The notes below the pieces were generated by a model. It made no database searches, was not told the DNA's origin, and was given only the letters and a program-made list of their open reading frames with translations. DNA of 8,816 bases from Thermoprotei archaeon (lineage in GTDB: Archaea; Thermoproteota; Thermoprotei; Thermofilales; Thermofilaceae): the NCBI GenBank assembly GCA_003649495.1, contig QMRZ01000055.1, positions 1 to 8,816 of the forward strand. Direction: 5' to 3'. Shown piece by piece: positions 6,351 through 8,816 of the stretch. Position numbers and translations under genes: made by a program. How positions within the stretch are numbered: the first letter of the stretch is position 1; every line of letters begins with the position of its first letter.

Positions 6351-7424
6351 TCACACGTAGGCCTTGCCAGTCTTTTTATCGAATACGTGTATCTTCGACA
6401 TGTCGAAGGAGAAGCGCACCACGTCGCCCATCGAGTACTCGCTGCCCCTGGCGAGTATCCTGAGCACGATGTCACCGATCCTCACGTGCACTATGGAGTC
6501 GCGGCCGAGGGGCTCGACCACGTACACCTCACCCGCCAGGTCGCCATCGCCAATCCTTATGTCCTCCGGCCTTACGCCGAACACTATCTCGCTGCCAGCT
6601 CTACCCCTCAGCACGGACGCTATGTCGTCGGGCAGCTTCACGGAGAACTCGCCGAAGTCCAGGTAGAGGTCGCCGCCCTTCTCCACGAGGCTGCCGTCGA
6701 CGAAGTTCATCGGCGGGCTCCCTATGAAGCCGGCGACGAACATGTTAGCCGGCTTGTCGTAGAGCTCCTGGGGCCTCCCATACTGCTGGAGCCTGCCTTC
6801 ATTCATGACGGCTATCCTGTCCGCCATGGTCATCGCCTCCACCTGGTCGTGCGTGACGTATATCGTGGTTATCCCAAGGTCCTTCTGCAGCTTCTTCAGC
6901 TCAGCCCTCATCACGACCCTCAGCTTCGCATCCAAGTTGCTCAGCGGCTCGTCCATCAGGAACAGCTGCGGCTCCTTCGCGAGGGCTCTCGCCAGCGCAA
7001 CCCTCTGCTGCTGGCCCCCGCTCAGCTGGCTGGGCTTCCTGTCGAGCAGGTCCTCTATCCTCAGGAACTTCGCCACCTCCCTAACCTTCTTGTCTATCTC
7101 CTTTTTAGGCACCTTCTTTATCTTCAGGGGGAACGCGATGTTCTCGTACACCGTCATGTGGGGGTACAGCGCGTAGTTCTGGAACACCATCCCGATGTTG
7201 CGCTGCTGGGGGGGCAGGTCGTTCACCACCTGGTCATCAAAGTAGATGTACCCCTTCGTGGGCTTATAGATGCCAGCTATCATCAGGAGCGTCGTAGTCT
7301 TGCCACAGCCGCTAGGCCCCAGAAGGGCGACGAATTCCCCATCCCTAATCTCCAGGTTCAGGTTGTCGACAGCCTTAACCCTGCCGAAGTACTTGCAGAG
7401 GTTGACGAGCCTGACGCCAACCAC
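6351..7424 (-). CDS. Sugar ABC transporter ATP-binding protein (MalK/UgpC-like, CUT1 family)
   Basis: This cytoplasmic ATPase powers CUT1 importers as a dimer. From GTG 7424 it has 357 residues and aligns with E. coli MalK from the first residue without gaps through Walker A. Motifs are complete: Walker A GPSGCGKT (36-43), Q-loop Gln82 in VFQNYALYPHMTV, signature LSGGQQQR (134-141), Walker B LFLMDEP with Glu159, D-loop SNLD, and switch His192 in YVTHDQ. A C-terminal OB/TOBE-type regulatory region follows (about 240-357, with FGVRPEDI). Leu47 stands where MalK has Arg47. The open frame extends upstream to an ATG at 7568, but that part crosses the promoter, has CGC-type Arg codons and no family similarity. 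A TATA box at 7456-7463 and GGGAGG before the GTG support this start. It probably serves the convergent permeases; this is inferred. Confidence 0.93.
   Translation of the reverse strand: MVGVRLVNLCKYFGRVKAVDNLNLEIRDGEFVALLGPSGCGKTTTLLMIAGIYKPTKGYIYFDDQVVNDLPPQQRNIGMVFQNYALYPHMTVYENIAFPLKIKKVPKKEIDKKVREVAKFLRIEDLLDRKPSQLSGGQQQRVALARALAKEPQLFLMDEPLSNLDAKLRVVMRAELKKLQKDLGITTIYVTHDQVEAMTMADRIAVMNEGRLQQYGRPQELYDKPANMFVAGFIGSPPMNFVDGSLVEKGGDLYLDFGEFSVKLPDDIASVLRGRAGSEIVFGVRPEDIRIGDGDLAGEVYVVEPLGRDSIVHVRIGDIVLRILARGSEYSMGDVVRFSFDMSKIHVFDKKTGKAYV
6371..6380 (+). terminator. Candidate T-rich terminator of the permease operon, inside the ATPase gene
   Basis: TCTTTTTATC has five consecutive T (6373-6377) about 25 bp after the permease 2 stop. 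It is the first T-rich tract the plus-strand transcript meets, and it lies within the 3' end of the convergent ATPase gene, where it encodes DKKT near the C-terminus. Function as a terminator is inferred from T content only. Confidence 0.35.
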
Positions 7425-7471
7425 CCTCCCAACCCAATAAATCTGTGGGGCCGAGCCTATAAACCATTTTT
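7425..7471 (-). promoter_or_regulatory. Promoter and ribosome-binding region of the ATPase gene
   Basis: Read on the minus strand, AAAAATGG (7471-7464) may be the TFB recognition element and TTTATAGG (7463-7456) the TATA box. The TATA centre is 35-36 bp before the GTG, the same distance as in front of the binding-protein gene. This predicts a leader of about ten bases containing GGGAGG (7430-7425), which abuts the start codon. A second T-rich element, ATTTATT (7442-7436), is too close to the start to be the main box. Confidence 0.55.
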
Positions 7472-7764
7472 CAGGCTGATCTCCCACCGACGCCTCAGTC
7501 CACACCCCCTCCAGGCAACCTGCATAGCTGGGGAGGTGCAGTGAGCTTAGGCGTGCAGGGCGGCTCATGAGCCTTCACAGGGCAGCGCCGCCCACCGTCC
7601 GGGGTGTGGGCTTTAGCCTCAACGGCCCTCAGGCTCTGCAATGTAGTAGCAGTCCCGGAGGTGGAGCCATGGCTGCCCTGGAGGATGCTGTGCCGGCCAG
7701 GGCTGTTAGGGGCTCTAGTGCCGCTGCCTCAAGCTCTCCACGCCCACCTCCTGGGTGCTCCCCC
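7472..7764. other. Stretch of about 290 bp without a convincing gene; holds a 12-bp palindrome
   Basis: Between the ATPase promoter and the end of the dehydrogenase gene I see no recognisable gene. GGCTCATGAGCC (7562-7573) is a perfect palindrome, about 138 bp upstream of the ATPase start. On the plus strand two strong ribosome-binding-like motifs precede start codons: GGGGAGGTG before GTG 7541, giving a 9-codon frame, and GGAGGTGG (7657-7664) before ATG 7669, giving a 35-residue frame of poor composition. The frame of the first continues past its TGA (7568-7570) as a gene-like stretch to about 7775 before running over the dehydrogenase gene. It may be a decayed gene, a long regulatory region or chance. 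Confidence 0.4.
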
Positions 7765-8733
7765 CTACGGTGTTAGGATGACTTTCACTTCTTCCCTGCT
7801 CAGGGCTTTGCTGAATGCCTCCCTCCCCTGGCTGAGCTTGGCGACCGTCGTGACCACTGGGCGCACTAGTCCCGTCGAGAGGAGCTCTATTGCCCGCTTG
7901 AACTCCCTAAATGTGCCGCAGCGCGTCCCGATGATCCTGACCTCCTTCACCACGGCGAGTGTCTGGTCAAACGCGGCCTTGCCCCCCGGCGTGGACTTGA
8001 TGTGCACTACCCCGCGGGGCTTCGCCAGCCTGATGGCTACGTCCAGCCCCTCGTTCGACCCCGTCTCCTCGAAGACTACGTCGAAGGAGGACTCCCTCTT
8101 AAGCGCCTCCTCGAGCTCCATCACCTCAGCCCCCGCTTCACTCACGTACCTCCTCTTGGGGCTGTCCCTCCTCACTACCGCCACCACCTCCCTGACCCCC
8201 AGCAGCTTGAGGACCTGCACGGTGAGTACCGCCAAGTTACCGCTCCCTAAAACGGCCGCCCTGTGCGAGGGCTTGACCGGGAACTGCTCGACTGCGTTCA
8301 GGACTGCCGCCAGCGGCTCCACAAAGACCCCCACCCTCGGGTCTAGGCTCTCCACGGCGTGTAGCGCGGGCACTGGAGCCACGAAGTACTCGGCCATCCC
8401 GCCGTCGAAGTCTATCCCGAGGGTCTTCTTCCTGGGGCAGTGGGTGTAGAGGCCCGACCTGCACACTTCACATTTCAAGCACGAGAAGTTTATCTCGGCT
8501 ACCACCCTCCTTCCGAGCAAGCGCTCAGGGCCCTCCACAACCCTACCCACCACCTCGTGCCCGGGGATCAGGGGTCTCTTGAAGAGGGGGTATGTGCCCC
8601 TGTAGAACGCCTTATCCGTCCCGCAGATCCCCACGGCCTCCATCTTCACGAGGGCCCAGCCCTCAGGAGGCTCAGGCACCTCAACTTCCTCCAGCCTGAG
8701 GTCCCAGGGCCCATAGAGCCTGAGCGCCCTCAA
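7765..8733 (-). CDS. Zinc-dependent medium-chain alcohol/polyol dehydrogenase
   Basis: The 322-residue protein belongs to the medium-chain dehydrogenase superfamily, cytoplasmic enzymes that oxidise alcohols or sugars with NAD(P). Likely catalytic zinc ligands are Cys37 (GICGTD), His59-Glu60 (PGHE) and Glu139 (VEPLA). A structural zinc site is complete with Cys85, Cys88, Cys91 and Cys99. The Rossmann fold begins at VLGSGNLAVL (161-170), with Ala in place of the last Gly. At the end of the second strand Arg188-Arg189 stand where NAD enzymes have Asp, suggesting NADP preference. GTRCGTFREF (269-278) recalls a short subfamily of about 320 residues, so it is probably not truncated. The start is TTG 8733; no ATG or GTG precedes it in frame within the window and the next ATG is at residue 31. 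A TAATAAG element near 8770 may be its TATA box. The substrate is unknown. Confidence 0.88.
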   Translation of the reverse strand: MRALRLYGPWDLRLEEVEVPEPPEGWALVKMEAVGICGTDKAFYRGTYPLFKRPLIPGHEVVGRVVEGPERLLGRRVVAEINFSCLKCEVCRSGLYTHCPRKKTLGIDFDGGMAEYFVAPVPALHAVESLDPRVGVFVEPLAAVLNAVEQFPVKPSHRAAVLGSGNLAVLTVQVLKLLGVREVVAVVRRDSPKRRYVSEAGAEVMELEEALKRESSFDVVFEETGSNEGLDVAIRLAKPRGVVHIKSTPGGKAAFDQTLAVVKEVRIIGTRCGTFREFKRAIELLSTGLVRPVVTTVAKLSQGREAFSKALSREEVKVILTP

Positions 8734-8816
8734 CCGAACCCCCGCCCGTATACTGCCTGCAAAGGCCTTATTACTCCTCGCCCCCCTCCCTGAAGCCAGG
8801 GCGTAAGCCGCGAACC

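Noticed and set aside
5573..6463. Plus-strand open frame overlapping permease 2 in another frame
   Set aside because: The composition is Arg/Pro/Gly-rich and lacks membrane helices; the permease frame over the same DNA is unmistakable.
6387..7544. Long plus-strand open frame (385 codons) opposite the ATPase gene
   Set aside because: The product is rich in His, Leu, Arg and Gln with no family features. It mirrors a fully convincing ATPase and is the usual antisense shadow of a GC-rich gene.
7425..7568. N-terminal extension of the ATPase to an ATG at 7568
   Set aside because: It crosses the TATA box and leader, has no similarity to the family, and uses CGC-type Arg codons. The GTG at 7424 aligns exactly with the MalK N-terminus.
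7568..7570. TGA in the gene-like frame from 7541 read as selenocysteine
   Set aside because: No selenoprotein family is recognisable around it and no SECIS-like hairpin was seen; a stop in a remnant or non-coding stretch is simpler.
7604..8449. Plus-strand open frame of 281 codons across the gap and the dehydrogenase gene
   Set aside because: Most of it is the Ser/Thr/Leu-rich antisense of the dehydrogenase. Only the part before about 7775 might be a gene remnant and is noted separately.
8737..8816. Possible tRNA or end of an upstream minus-strand gene at the right edge
   Set aside because: GGTTCG at the edge recalls a T-loop, but no acceptor or anticodon stem can be built. One minus-strand frame ends in TAA near 8772, too short to identify.

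Overview
The window looks like chromosome from a GC-rich, thermophilic archaeon, most likely of the Thermoproteota (Crenarchaeota). Three things point there. Arginine is written mainly AGG and isoleucine often ATA. Several genes have a TATA-like box centred about 26 bp before the start codon, as in leaderless archaeal genes. The proteins (archaeal-type PRPP synthetase, membrane-tethered solute-binding protein, surface protein with N-glycosylation sequons) fit the same picture. I cannot name the genus. No RNA gene, CRISPR array, insertion sequence or phage element was seen.

Layout. Bases 22-729 hold a divergent pair that share a very short promoter region: a one-TM protein with a bacterial-PH-like domain (minus) and a 68-residue membrane protein (plus). 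Bases 761-1669 encode ribose-phosphate pyrophosphokinase. Bases 1711-2883 encode a secreted, C-terminally anchored DUF2341-like surface protein. Bases 2985-6347 form a plus-strand sugar-transporter operon (CUT1-type ABC importer): a tethered solute-binding protein and two permeases. The matching ATPase lies on the opposite strand at 6351-7424, tail to tail with the second permease and 3 nt from it. A 340-bp stretch without a convincing gene (7425-7764) follows. A zinc-dependent medium-chain dehydrogenase then lies on the minus strand at 7765-8733.

How the genes work together. The binding protein should capture a sugar or other polyol-like solute outside the membrane, held close to the membrane by a glycine-zipper helix and a coiled coil. 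The two permeases form the channel and the ATPase dimer drives it. The surface protein upstream and the dehydrogenase downstream may belong to the same carbohydrate pathway, but only position supports that.

Most notable observations. (1) The conserved Glu of the EAA loop is replaced by Tyr in one permease and Trp in the other, while the ATPase has Leu where E. coli MalK has the partner Arg47, an apparently coordinated loss of a known salt bridge. (2) The binding protein combines a GxxxGxxxGxxxG helix with a heptad coiled coil, suggesting oligomeric anchoring. (3) The first permease probably starts at an internal ATG (4543), leaving a short intergenic region with a T6 element between it and the binding-protein gene. 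I did not find a clear new defence or mobile system here.
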